A stretch of 13,855 bases of DNA from Larix sibirica (GCA_004151065.3 NWUY0300019234.1:32521-46375); one strand, 5' to 3'; positions 1 through 8,740 are shown, counted from the first letter of the stretch. The notes: generated by a model from the sequence alone, not told the origin. Translations and numbers: made by a program.

Positions 1-26
1 CATGTGTTACATATAAAACACGTGTT

Positions 27-30
<4 letters not shown>

Positions 31-59
<29 letters not shown>
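31..59. repeat. (TA)n microsatellite
   Basis: An uninterrupted TA dinucleotide run of about 29 bases. Just to its left (17-26) is a perfect 10-base palindrome, AACACGTGTT, which holds a CACGTG core. With no gene nearby, neither has an evident role. Confidence 0.95.
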
Positions 60-64
<5 letters not shown>

Positions 65-600
65 ATTGGCTAGTCCATGTTAAAGATAAAAATTGAGAAA
101 GTAAATAAATTATAAATTGAGTATAGAAATTGAGAAAGTAAAAAGAAATGATAAAAACTTAACAAGTTTATCGAATTTGTCATATCATTTTAGTATTTGT
201 CCTCATACAAACATTAAAATAAAAATAATAAAAATATATATAATTGGCCCCATCCAATAAAAACATCATATAGGAAGTGATAACAATTTATCTTTCTTAT
301 TTTTTAGTACACAAAAATTAATAATAGTACGTGAGTTTCTACATGACACTCTTAGAAAATTCAATATTAAATGTTTTTAATTTTATTTTTTATATTTTAA
401 AAATTAAGTCACACTCATAGGGATTTATGTCCCATCAATAACCTTTTTCCCAAGGAGAAAATGAAATGAGAACATTTTCAAAATTTAGTTTTAATTTTCA
501 GAAGAAAAAAAATCAATTTAATACATATTTTATAAACTTTGCAAAAGTTTTTTTCCACAAAAAAAATGTTTTTTATTCCAAAAAAGGATAAAAACACATT
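60..600. other. AT-rich intergenic stretch without a gene
   Basis: No coding frame, RNA gene or element boundary is visible. The stretch is strongly AT-rich with A and T homopolymers. A 16-base direct repeat, AAATTGAGAAAGTAAA, occurs at 90-105 and 127-142, with its first eight bases also at 114-121, so this is a small local duplication. The right part (about 540-600) may be the degraded 3' end of LINE A, but I cannot place its tail. Confidence 0.6.
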
Positions 601-784
601 CCTCGGGTGCTAAAGTGTGATACATTCTTTCCTACATCTGATATCACCCCACTGACTATTATCTAATGGACATGCTATGCCTAAAAACCAACAACTAGAA
701 GTCCTTACTACCCAATGACAATATTTTAAAAAACTCTGCAGAGCTAAAACCAAAATAGTTTCTATAATCATATACATTATCTCC

Positions 785-1140
785 TCATAAATAGTCCAGG
801 GTGCCCTGACTCTCATGAGTTGAGCCATCCAATATAGTAACATAACATATAGACCCAAAAGGGAGCAAGAGTGCCTCCTTGGAAAAAGGATTTGCCATTG
901 AATTCAACTCCCGATAGATATGACAAATTTGAAATGAGGTGATTATCTTGACAAGCTCCTTAAGGTGATGCCCTATATTACGAAGATGGTCATTATGTAG
1001 TTGTTGCTTACCAAGCATCCAATAGACCACTAAGGAGGAATCACCAAAAACTTGCAAGTTTCAAACCCCCTGCTCTAAACCCAATCGAATCAGAGTCCAA
1101 AAGGCTAGCAATTAGGCTTGATTGTTGGACCCCTACGAGT
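785..1140 (-). pseudogene. LINE A RNase H domain remnant
   Basis: One minus-strand frame reads through the core of a retroelement RNase H. It shows an SNNQA motif whose following Glu, normally an active-site residue, is a TAA stop (1112-1114). It then shows QVFGDSSLVVYWM with the active-site Asp kept, an amphipathic helix, and the C-terminal HIYRELNSMANPFSKEAL motif, where the usual Asp of the AD pair is Asn. The family uses this domain to remove RNA from the RNA-DNA hybrid made by the element's RT. A second in-frame stop lies just before QVFGDS. Loss of two acidic residues and two stops mean no activity is expected. It sits downstream of the zinc domain of the same element. Confidence 0.85.
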
Positions 1141-1289
1141 CGTTAGTTTAAAAAAAAATATAACAAGTGTCAAAAAAATATAGGAGACCACCCAAACCAA
1201 AAACTCATCCCTGCTCTTGGATTTCAAAGTCAAGGAATCAATCTGCAATTCTCATATAACACTCGAGAGGGACAACTTGATAGAATATT

Positions 1290-1860
1290 TGGAGAATTGT
1301 ACCAACGAAGCCACCTGATCAAAGGTTTGAAAGGAATAGACTTGTTTATCTTTGAATATCTTAGCGTTTTGAACTAACCAAACTTCCCACATAACCAAAA
1401 AAGGAAGACATCAATAAGCTTTTAGCTCTGGCCTATCAACCCACATCTTCAGGCAATCCACCACCAAATTTGCCCTCTATAATTTTCCTAGCTTGAGCCA
1501 TGATCTGATGTCCTTCCATATCTAAGAAATAAAAGGACAAGAAACAAAAATATTATCCACATCCTCACATAGAAAACAATAACTTGGGCCTTCAAAATGC
1601 CTCTTCCAAAAAAATCCCACGCAAGCACTTTGTTTTGAAGCACAAGCCACATAAAATTTTGCACTTAAACATAGTGTTTACCTTGCAAATCCTAGACCAC
1701 CACCAAAGCTACATTGATTGATCTTGAAACATCAATATCATATACACAAGTCAAACCGTGTAGTTTCCCCCGTTTATAGCTGGTCACACCAATCTATCGA
1801 GTTCACCTCTGATCCTAATGTGCACTCTTCGCAAAGAAGAGATTAAAACCTCCCACTCAT
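1290..1860 (-). pseudogene. LINE A zinc-binding (zf-RVT-like) domain and linker remnant
   Basis: The minus strand encodes a VQNFMWLVLQNKVLAWD stretch, then after a one-base frameshift a CFLCEDVDNIFVSC stretch (Cys codons 1576-1578, 1567-1569 and 1537-1539). This is the CxxC-x(n)-H-x(n)-C pattern of the zf-RVT domain that follows RT in plant LINEs. The His expected before the last Cys is Phe here. A TAG stop follows at 1522-1524, with two more stops later. It continues into MWEVWLVQNAKIFKDKQ, the W..W..RN..IF linker that normally joins the zinc domain to RNase H. The domain is thought to help bind nucleic acid. The frameshift, stops and lost His show pseudogenisation. Confidence 0.8.
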
Positions 1861-1929
1861 GCACCATGTCATCCTCTAAACCCAAATCCCTGGCAGACAA
1901 CTAGCCTTGATGCCACCAATCAGAAGTGG

Positions 1930-3655
1930 TATCATCCACCATCTAAGATAAGAACCGAAGATCCCAAGCCAACATAAAATGAATTAAACCAAGAGAGAGA
2001 AAAATCTCCCTCCCACACCCAGCGATAACATCCATCCCTATACACATAAAGGCTCCATTCCCCACCGTCCAAGCCAACATCGATCCAACAATTAGAAAGA
2101 CAGTCACCAATAATTTCCAATGGATTGAGCCACCTTTGAAACCTTCGTTTTCCTTTCGTACCCAATCCAAAATAGAACTCGGAGCTAGATATTTCCTAGT
2201 GATAATTTTCCTCCATAGCATATCCTTTAAAAGAAATTTGTGTACCATCTTAGTTTCTAATGACTCACCAAACACATGGATGTCCTTAAGACCCTAGCCG
2301 CCTTCTCCTCTAAGCTTAGCTATGAAGTGCTAATAGGTCTAGTGAACACCCTTTTTATCCTTCCCTCTCCATAAAAAAATGAAGCATAAATGCCTAATCC
2401 GCTCCAGAACACCCTTTGGAAAATTTTCCAAGGAATTCCAATTGACCATATTGGCTTCCATAAATAATTTGACCACCGTAAGATGACCCCCTAGGACAAC
2501 CAGGAATGGAACCAGAGATTGACACACTTCTCAATATGGGATACAAGCAACTTCCAATCATGTTTATGGTAAGGATTGGGTTTAAGAGTAGACCCAAAAT
2601 AATGAATCCCTTCATATAGATTATGGAGTTGAAATTGAAAGAGTTCCTGTAGACCATTTTCCACCCCAACTGCTGCCATATTAAAGTAATAAGTTGGTTT
2701 CTTGAAGTTGGCAATGATACCTGTAGCTTTGCAAAATAATTGTAAAATATCCTTCAATGCACAACCTTCAAAAATTGACCCATTCATGAACAAAAGTACA
2801 TCATCCATGAAAAGTAAGTGAGTAACAATTACTCTCTCCCCAATTCCAATTCCCCGAATCCTCCTACAGAGGCGAGTGCCCCTTAAAGTTCGGTTGAACC
2901 CCTTTATGACTAATTAAAAAAGACATGGAGAGAGCGAACGACCTTGTCAAAGGCCTCTTGATGCCTCAAATAAATTTGATTCCAAACCATTGATAAACAC
3001 AACATAATATACTAGAGAAATAGAACCCATTATCCAATTGGCCATCCTCAAATTGAACCCAACATGAATTAACATAAGACAAATATACATCCAACAGGTT
3101 CAATCCTATGCCTTGGATAAATCCAGCTTGATATTCACGACTGGAAGGTTCTTGAGTTTAATATGATGGATACATTCCTGGGAATCTCTAACAACATCAT
3201 GAATTTGACGCCCTTCAAAAAATATGAATTGTTCTCAAAAGATAATAACATATAGTAAGGGCTCAAGCTCTATAGCTATCACCTTGGAAATAATTTTTGA
3301 CATGTAATTATATAAAGAAATCAACCAAAAGTATCCAAGACTATTCAACTTGTCCACTTTCTAGATTAAAGCCATGGAAGTGGAGTGGAAACAAGGAAGC
3401 ACCTTACCCTTAATCCATGCCTCTTCCATCACCTGCTAAGTCACTCCCCGATAGATCAAAGAATCAAATACAAAATTTAATCATCTAGTCAGCCCTAGAA
3501 TTTTGTCTTTTTGAAACTTAGACATTACTCCCTCTAATTCCTCAATTGTAATTGGCGCATACAGACTTTCATTCTCCCTTGCTATCACCATCCTTGGGAA
3601 ATAGGAGAAAACCTTAACCACTTCCACAATATCCACACCCTCGGGCCCCTTATAC
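1930..3655 (-). pseudogene. LINE A reverse transcriptase remnant (tandem copy 1)
   Basis: The minus strand reads through RT in several broken frames. From the N-terminal side: FSYFPRMVIARENESLYAP followed by TIEELEGVMSKFQKDK at about 3640-3490 (the segment before the usual SPGPDG, here decayed, ending in TGA). Then motif A, KLDLSKA, with catalytic Asp codon 3121-3123 followed by a TAG stop (3106-3108). Then motif C, FMDD at 2800-2811 (usual form FADD), followed by VLLFMNGS and FCKATG. Then an HYFGSTLKPNP stretch (about 2600), and at 2280-1943 the thumb-side GES...KMVHKFLLKDMLWRKI and HWKLLV region before the zinc domain. This is the polymerase that would prime on nicked target DNA. Stops and frameshifts in every segment make it inactive. 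Confidence 0.87.
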
Positions 3656-3683
3656 ATACATATATATGTGTGTGTGTGTGTGT
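3655..3683. repeat. (TA)n(TG)8 microsatellite at LINE junction, copy 1
   Basis: A short TA run passes into eight TG repeats. On the minus strand this reads (CA)n and lies exactly between the end of LINE B 3' sequence and the first recognisable LINE A coding sequence. It may be the microsatellite-type 3' tail of LINE B or a secondary expansion. The equivalent in copy 2 has the same eight TG units. Confidence 0.85.
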
Positions 3684-4011
3684 ATTTTTCCAAAGAAATA
3701 ATGTCGGTAGCTTTATTCTTATAAAGATAAAAGTTACAACCAGTAATTTGCCCAGTTATCGATTGGAAAAAATGAGAGTTTTTAGACAGGGGAGTAATCT
3801 CAACCCTAAAAATCATATACTAAATATTATAAAAAGGTATACAAAAGTATACAATAAGTATAAAGGGGAGTAATATCACCCTTTCATATGAACAACATAG
3901 ATCATTGTTACTTCCCAATTCTATCTAGTACAATTAGATGATTTTTAGTTCCAATTTAGAAACCTTCCCAATAGGGTTCTGCATTTGGATTCTTATCTAT
4001 ACCGTGTCCAA
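3684..4011 (-). other. LINE B-type 3' untranslated region, copy 1
   Basis: This lies between an RNase H terminus (4012) and the (CA)n tract on the minus strand. No coding similarity is visible. It contains AGGGGAGTAATCTC-like 14-mers at 3788-3801 and 3864-3877, 76 bases apart, and a short GTATAC...GTATAC pair between them (about 3836-3851). Position and lack of coding signal suggest a 3' UTR. Confidence 0.5.
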
Positions 4012-4136
4012 CTAGCATGTTGGCTTTTCCAGAGCATCAACCTTTTCATTAAATTCACGATGGGTATGTGCAATGCTTACTTCTAGTAGTAAAAGTTGAA
4101 GGCCTGTGATATTCCCCAAGATAGGCTGCAGATAGA
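4012..4136 (-). pseudogene. RNase H C-terminal half of a LINE (copy 1)
   Basis: The minus strand, starting at the LTR edge, reads IYLQPILGNITGLQLLLLE and then VSIAHTHREFNEKVDALEK, ending at a TAG stop (4012-4014). HTHREFN with the following VDAL is the conserved end of retroelement RNase H: the His/Arg/Glu/Asn motif plus the last acidic residue. The N-terminal half is absent because the duplicated unit ends in the LTR. The same fragment in copy 2 is the true tail of LINE B. This copy is the less mutated of the two, with no stop and HTHRE kept. Confidence 0.8.
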
Positions 4137-4195
4137 TGTTGGAGCAGATTGTGAAGATTTTATGACAAAATAATTAAACTCTCATTTTAACATTT
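4137..4195. mobile_element. 59-bp terminal fragment of the LTR-like insertion (copy 1)
   Basis: TGTTGGAGCAGATTGTGAAG and the bases that follow match the left end of the 6145-7204 insertion and begin at the same point in the RNase H gene. It stops at an N (4196), where sequence matching copy 1 at about 2229 resumes. The duplication therefore happened after the insertion and cut through it. Confidence 0.85.
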
Positions 4196-4196
4196 N

Positions 4197-5625
4197 AAAA
4201 GAAAATTTTATACCATCTTTGTTTCAAAAGACTCACCAAACACATGGATGTCCTTAAGACCCTAGCCGCCTTCTACTCTAAGCTTAGCTATGAAGTGCCA
4301 ATAGGTATAGTGACACCCTTTTTATCCTTCCCTCTCCATAAAATATTGAAACATAAATGCCTAAACCACTCCAGAACACCCTTTGGAATATTTTCCAAGG
4401 AATTCCAATAGACCATATTGGCTTCCATAACTAATTTGACCATTGTAAGATGTCCCCCCAAAGAAAACTAGCGATGGAACAAGAGATTGACACACTTCTC
4501 AATATGGGCTACAAGCAACTTCCAATCATGTTTATGGTAAGGATTGGGTTTAAGACTAAACCCCAAATAATGAATCCCTCCATCCAAATTATGGACTTGA
4601 AATTAAAAGAGTTCATGTAGACCATTTTCCACCCCAACCGCTACCATATTAAAGTAATAAGTTGATTTCTCGAAATTGGAAACCATGCATGTAGCTTTGC
4701 AAAATAATTGTAAAATATCCTTCAATGCACGGCCTTCAGAGATTGACCCATTCATGAACAAAAGGACATCATCCACAAAAAGTAAGTGAGTAACATTTAC
4801 TCTCTCCCCAAGTCCAATTCCCTGAATCCTCCTACAATGGAGAGCTCCCTCAAAGCTCGATTGAACCCCTCTATGACTAATTAAAAAAGACATGGAGAGA
4901 GCGAACAAGCTTGTCAAAGGCCTCTTAATGCCTCAAAGAAATTTGATGCCAAACCATTGATTAACACAACATAATATATTGGATAAATACAACCCATTAT
5001 CCAATTGGTCATCCTCAAATTGAACCCAACATCAATTAACATAAGACAAAGATACATCCAATGGGTTCGATCCTATGCCTTGGAAAAATCCATCTTGATA
5101 TTCACAACTACAAGGTTCTTGAGTTTAATATGATGGATACATTCCTTTGAATCTCTAACAACATCATGAATTTGACACCCTTCAAAAAATTTGAATTGTT
5201 CTTGAAAGATAACAACAGACAGTAAGGACTCAAGCCCAATAGTTAACACCTTGGCAATAATTTTTGACATGTCATTATATAAAGAAATTAGCCAAAAGTA
5301 TCCAAGACTATTTAACCTTTCCACTTTCCAAATTAGATCCATTGAAGTGGAGTGGAATCATGGAAGGACCTTACCCTTAATCCATGCCTCTTCCATCGCC
5401 CACTAAGTCACTCCCCAATAGATCAAAGAATCAAATAAAAAATTCAATCATCTACTCGTCCCTAGGCTTTTGTCTTTTTGAAACTTAGACAATACTCCCT
5501 CTAATTCCTCAAGTATAATTGGCGCATACAGTCTTTCATACTCCCTTGCTATCACCATCCTTGGGAAATAGGAGTAAACCTTAACCACTTACGCAATATC
5601 CCCACCCTCACGCCCCTTAAACATA
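4197..5625 (-). pseudogene. LINE A reverse transcriptase remnant (tandem copy 2)
   Basis: This is the second copy of the 2229-3655 RT segment. It is the better place to read several motifs: SLGYFWLISLYNDMSKIIAK (the PISL.N..YKIIAK region), EQFKFFEGCQIHDVV, then IKMDFSKA with catalytic Asp codon 5088-5090 and the same TAG stop as copy 1 (5073-5075). LLFVDDVLLFMNGS follows, with FVDD at 4768-4779. It ends at 4197 inside the GES..TKMV thumb segment, so the zinc and RNase H parts are absent. The shared stop shows that both copies descend from an already inactive RT. Many private substitutions show that they have since drifted apart. Confidence 0.87.
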
Positions 5626-5648
5626 TATATATGTGTGTGTGTGTGTGT
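5621..5648. repeat. (TA)n(TG)8 microsatellite at LINE junction, copy 2
   Basis: This is the equivalent of 3655-3683, with the same number of TG units (5632-5647). It again separates LINE B 3' sequence from the start of recognisable LINE A RT on the minus strand. Confidence 0.85.
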
Positions 5649-6019
5649 ATTTTTCCAAAGAAAAAATGTCGTTAGCTTTATTCTTCTAAAGATAAAAGTT
5701 ACAGCCAGTAATTTTCCCAGTTATGGATTGGCAAAAATGAGATTTGTTAGATAGGGGAGTAATCTCGATTCTCAACCAAAAGAGAAAGAAAAATAAGGGG
5801 AGCAATCTCAACCCTAAAAATCATATACTGAATATCACAAAAAGGTATACCGAAGTATATAATAAGTATTAAGGGGAGTAATCTCACCCTTTCATATGAA
5901 AAACATAGATCATTGTTACTTCCTAATTCCATCTAGTATAATTAGATGGTTTTTAGTTCCAATTTAGAAATCTACCCAGTACGGTCCTACATTTGGATTC
6001 GTATCTATACCGTGTCCAA
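5649..6019 (-). other. LINE B 3' untranslated region (copy 2)
   Basis: Non-coding sequence between the RNase H stop (6020-6022) and the (CA)n tract. It has AGGGGAGYAATCTC-like motifs at about 5753-5766, 5796-5809 and 5873-5886; copy 1 has only two. The extra copy belongs to the 42-base insertion that distinguishes this copy. Confidence 0.5.
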
Positions 6020-6144
6020 CTAGCATGCTGGATTTTCTAGAGCATCAACCTTTTCATTAAATTCACAATAGGTATGTGCAATGCTTACTTATGGCAGTAA
6101 AAGTTGAAGGCATGTGATCTTCTCCAAGATAGGTTGTTGGTAGA
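6020..6144 (-). pseudogene. LINE B RNase H C-terminal half
   Basis: The minus strand reads QQPILEKITCLQLLLP, stop, VSIAHTYCEFNEKVDALEN, ending in TAG (6020-6022). It is the continuation of the RNase H half at 7399-7205 beyond the 1060-bp insertion. Both halves lie in the same reading phase once the insertion plus a 5-base duplication is subtracted (1065 is a multiple of three). The conserved His-x-x-Arg-Glu motif is damaged (Arg to Cys), and one in-frame stop is present. Confidence 0.78.
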
Positions 6145-7204
6145 TGTTGGAGCAGATTGTGAAGATTTTATGACAAAATAATTAAACTCTCATTTTAACA
6201 TTTTGTCAAACACTTAGTCATCTCTGAGATGTTAGACTTGTATACAGTTCAAGATTCAAACTCACATGAAAGCTAAAATACTGATGCCAAGCACTTCAAC
6301 TGAAGACATTCATCAAATTTACATAGTGATTTTTAGGTCCAATGACCAAGGCAAAACCTAATAAGGGAAAACCTAGAGAGATTTTTATTAAATAATAGCA
6401 AGACTGAAAATTTCTTTCAACTCATAAATTTTGCTTTTCCACTTCTACAAATCATAAATGCAATAAACAAATAACTTATTTCAACCAACAGATCTGGGAA
6501 ATCGTGCCATACAGATCAGAGAACAACCCATCCACATGTGCCATTATTTTCATCCCACACGTGCCAGTCATAAATATTGTACGGTACTATCAGTAACCTT
6601 GGAACCCATGCCAATAGTGAGAAACATGAACTGTACTGAAACTTTAACATAAACATTTATGTTTGTCTTGGTAACTGTGCTCACACGAGCCAACAATGTT
6701 CCTTGGGATTCGTGCCTCTAAAAAACTGCTAAAGGGTCGATTTGCAGACTAGAAATCAACCTGTATGGGTTGTTAGCAGCATACACACTGCCATGAAGAC
6801 TGTGCAATCTAATTTACTTGGAAACTATGCTCTCATTCAATACATAAATCAACCTTAAACTTCTCTTCTGATCTCTCTCTCCCTCACTTGGTGTGTTTCT
6901 CTTGTTCTCTAGACTCTTTTTATATTATGAAAAAACCTAACCACCTTTAACTAACCCATCCAGTGGATGAGATTAAACTAATATGGAGGTACACATTAAA
7001 TGCAAAAATAAAATATTTTATTTATTAAATGTGCACTTAATGTACTTTTAGGATTTTACAAACATAAAGTCATAATATAAAAAACACTTTATTTACATAA
7101 CTCAACTTTACATAAATAAAAGACTAGGGACAACAACTTAGTCCCCCCCGTAATAAACACACCAAAAATCACAAGGAAAACCTCCAGAGTTATAATTTCT
7201 AACA
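6145..7204. mobile_element. 1.06-kb TG...CA-bounded insertion, probable solo LTR
   Basis: This block interrupts LINE B RNase H. It begins TGTTGGA and ends TCTAACA, an imperfect 7-base terminal inverted repeat of the TG...CA type typical of plant LTRs. It holds no coding frame, primer-binding site or polypurine tract, which fits an LTR left after recombination. Inside are a CT-rich tract (about 6858-6918), a TATA-like TTTTTATATTA (about 6916-6926), AATAAA-type signals near 7005-7015, and degenerate CTTGGRAAYY-x-TGC repeats (6492-6832). No clear 5-base target duplication is visible (GTAGA against TATTG), so the call rests on the ends, the split host domain and the second occurrence of its left end at 4137. 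Its orientation cannot be decided. Confidence 0.65.
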
Positions 7205-7399
7205 TATTGCATGTTGATTTACCCATTTGGTTGTGAGTTTTGAATCAAAGAAGATTACCAAATTTTGGAGAAAGTTCTATAGCCTAGAAAGTGCTATATA
7301 CATTCCTTGTAATTCTACGAAATTGTTGGTGTTAAATCCAAGAGCCTGTTGAAAGGAGATAGACTTATCCTTGTTTTTATAATCCCACCCAAACCACTC
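7205..7399 (-). pseudogene. LINE B RNase H N-terminal half
   Basis: One minus-strand frame reads WDYKNKDKSISFQQALGFNT and then NNFVELQGMYIALSRL, a TAG stop (7277-7279), then VIFFDSKLTTKWVNQHA, where the insertion at 7204 cuts it. TNNFVEL supplies the active-site Glu (7313-7315) and FFDSKL the active-site Asp (7244-7246), as in the RNase H of plant retroelements. It is one frame away from the zinc domain upstream, so a frameshift lies near 7400. The missing end is at 6144-6020. Confidence 0.82.
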
Positions 7400-7960
7400 A
7401 AACTTGGATCACTCCTAAAGCCCCATCACGTAAACAAGTCGGTCGATTTGTATCAATAACAGGAGGATTAGGGTTTCTATATTTTTTTCTTTTCATGTTG
7501 TTGCAGACCTTCAATGAGTATTTTTCTCTATAGAATGTTGTTGAGATTATTGGAGGCTTATCCTTAAAGATTGCTTCATTCCTTGTTATCCATGTGGCCC
7601 ACAATATGTTAATAGGAAGACCAGGAAACTCAGTATTGATGGGACTATCATACCAGTTCTGCCAAGCATTGTTGAGATTATCACCATCCCAAAATAGCCT
7701 CTGTCCCAAAGCATCAGTAGTCGACCACACTTCATGTTTGATTTTGCAGTGCACAAATAGATGGTTAACGATCTCAGCGTAATCTCTGCACAGATGGAAC
7801 AAATTTGGACCAAATTTCCCTCTCTTTTGGAGGTTGTCCAATGTTATAATTTTGTTGTAGAGGCTCAACCACCTGAAGAAAATGGCCTTTATATGCACTA
7901 GAATTTTCCAAATATAACTCCACCACTCTTGACAATCAGTTGGCGGATTGTCCATAGGAG
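7398..7960 (-). pseudogene. LINE B zinc-binding (zf-RVT-like) domain
   Basis: The longest open stretch of the element, about 185 codons. Residues 10-60 carry EWWSYIWKI...KAIFFRWLSLYNKIITLDNLQKRG; then NLFHLCRDYAEIVNHLFVHC (about residues 52-71) and VW follow, and later NILWATWITRNEAIFKDKPP (about residues 117-136), the W..W..RN..IF linker to RNase H. This order is that of the zf-RVT domain plus linker of plant LINEs. The first Cys of the CxxC pair is Phe here (LFHLC), while the second Cys, the His and the last Cys remain, so one zinc ligand is lost. Its Met is internal to the original ORF2 and not a real start. Confidence 0.87.
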
Positions 7961-7974
7961 TATTTTAGCCCAAT

Positions 7975-8740
7975 TTTACTAGATATTTCCCTCCTTCCCT
8001 ATCCTTGATCCAAATCAATTCATCGAGACGATCTTTGAGGATAATAGATGCATTTACCAATTTTGAGGTATATGTTTCTCATTCTATGCTTTGATCTCCT
8101 TCGAGACCCAACTCTTATGTTGTGCACCATCCACCTAAATCCAACAAGTCATATTGTGATAAAACATCTACTAGCACCTTCCAATTCTTTGAGGCCAACA
8201 GAGTAGAAGTTTCACAAGAGAGAATATATATTCTGTCCAACCCTACGATCAGATCAATGGCAAGATTTATTTCTACTCTATTTCCAGGCTTCCAATCCAA
8301 GGGATTTCTTATCAAACTGGAGGATCTGAACATTGCCCTCCAAAAGAGAGATCCACCCACTGATCTGGGAGTACCATTATGAATCCATGATGTAATTGTA
8401 AGAGGTTGGATGTACTTATGCCATATACATGTCTGCCATAGTCATTGTGTTGAAATGAGCCTCCAATAGTTCTTTGCAGCCATGGCTCGGGAAAAGAGAT
8501 TTGAGTCTTTGATCCCCTAACCCCCATGTCTTTTAGATTTGCTTGAAATCTCCCATCTGCATAGTGGAAGGGAATTTTCCTTCTTGTTACCAAACCATAT
8601 ATACTTGGTGCAAATATTCCTAATAGAGGAGAGGATGGATTTTGGAATAAGGGCCATGGCCACCCATTATACTGGTATGGATTCGATGACACTTTTGATC
8701 AATGTGACTCTCCCATCTAGAGAGATCCATTGGTGGTACT
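7975..8740 (-). pseudogene. LINE B RT thumb/connection region
   Basis: The true frame reads LIKSVIESIPV, stop (8667-8669, replacing the Tyr common here), WVAMALIPKSILSSIRNICT, KYIWFGNKKE, CRWEISSKSKRHGG, stop (8517-8519), GIKDSNLFSRAMAAKNYWRL, then HKYIQP and SVGGSLFWRAM. This is the stretch between the RT palm and the zinc domain in plant LINEs (GRVTLIKSVL...P.YW, C..F.WG, GGLG+K....N.ALL.K..W). It ends in DELIWIKDREGRYLVK (about 8020-7975), the usual lead-in to the zinc domain. At least three stops are present. Longer open frames on either strand across 8122-8692 are out of register with these motifs. Confidence 0.83.

Larger units (their letters stand above)
600..3655 (-). mobile_element. 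LINE A: 5'-truncated, decayed non-LTR retrotransposon
   Basis: Three consecutive minus-strand coding remnants appear in the canonical order of the 3' part of a plant L1-type LINE: RT (about 3655-1930), CxxC zinc domain plus linker (about 1860-1290), then RNase H (about 1140-785). Seen: the recognisable motifs listed under each part. Known: plant L1/RTE-like LINE ORF2 proteins carry endonuclease, RT, a zf-RVT domain and often a C-terminal RNase H. Missing here are ORF1, the endonuclease and the 5' end. The coding remnant begins abruptly beside a (TG)n tract at about 3655, which fits 5' truncation or replacement by the neighbouring LINE B tail. Many stops and frameshifts make it dead. The 3' end is not sharply defined and no poly(A) tail or target-site duplication was found. 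Confidence 0.85.
2229..4195. repeat. Tandem duplication, copy 1 (~1.97 kb)
   Basis: This segment is repeated directly to its right at 4197-6203, with roughly nine of ten bases identical by eye. The offset is 1968 at the left edge and 2008 at the right edge; most of the difference is a 42-base insertion in copy 2 near 5767-5808. The unit starts inside the LINE A RT/thumb region and ends 59 bases into an LTR-like sequence. It therefore spans the LINE A to LINE B junction and the last part of LINE B. Confidence 0.93.
4197..6203. repeat. Tandem duplication, copy 2 (~2.0 kb)
   Basis: This is the direct repeat of 2229-4195. At its right edge the match passes without a break into the rest of the 1.06-kb LTR-like insertion, so copy 2 keeps the original right-hand context and copy 1 keeps the original left-hand context. 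That is the arrangement expected of a tandem duplication. Copy 2 carries a 42-base insertion (about 5767-5808) beside a repeated AGGGGAGYAATCTC motif. Confidence 0.93.

Noticed and set aside
31-142. TA run and short repeats as a CRISPR or centromeric array
   Set aside because: Only two full 16-base copies and a simple dinucleotide run; there is no regular spacer structure and the DNA is eukaryotic.
610-858. 82-codon minus-strand open frame
   Set aside because: It overlaps the end of the LINE A RNase H in another frame and has no recognisable composition; it is a shadow plus 3' untranslated sequence.
6171-6209. TGACAAAAT...ATTTTGTCA inverted repeat as ends of a small DNA transposon
   Set aside because: It is a 9-base stem with a short spacer inside the LTR-like block, with no target duplication; it is too small for an element.
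8122-8382. Plus-strand open frame (86 codons)
   Set aside because: It lies antisense to the LINE B connection region, whose motifs read on the minus strand; no plus-strand similarity is seen.
8312-8692. 126-codon minus-strand open frame
   Set aside because: Although long, it is one frame off the real LINE B frame, which shows IKSVIESIP, KYIWFGNKKE and LFSRAMAAKNYW despite three stops.
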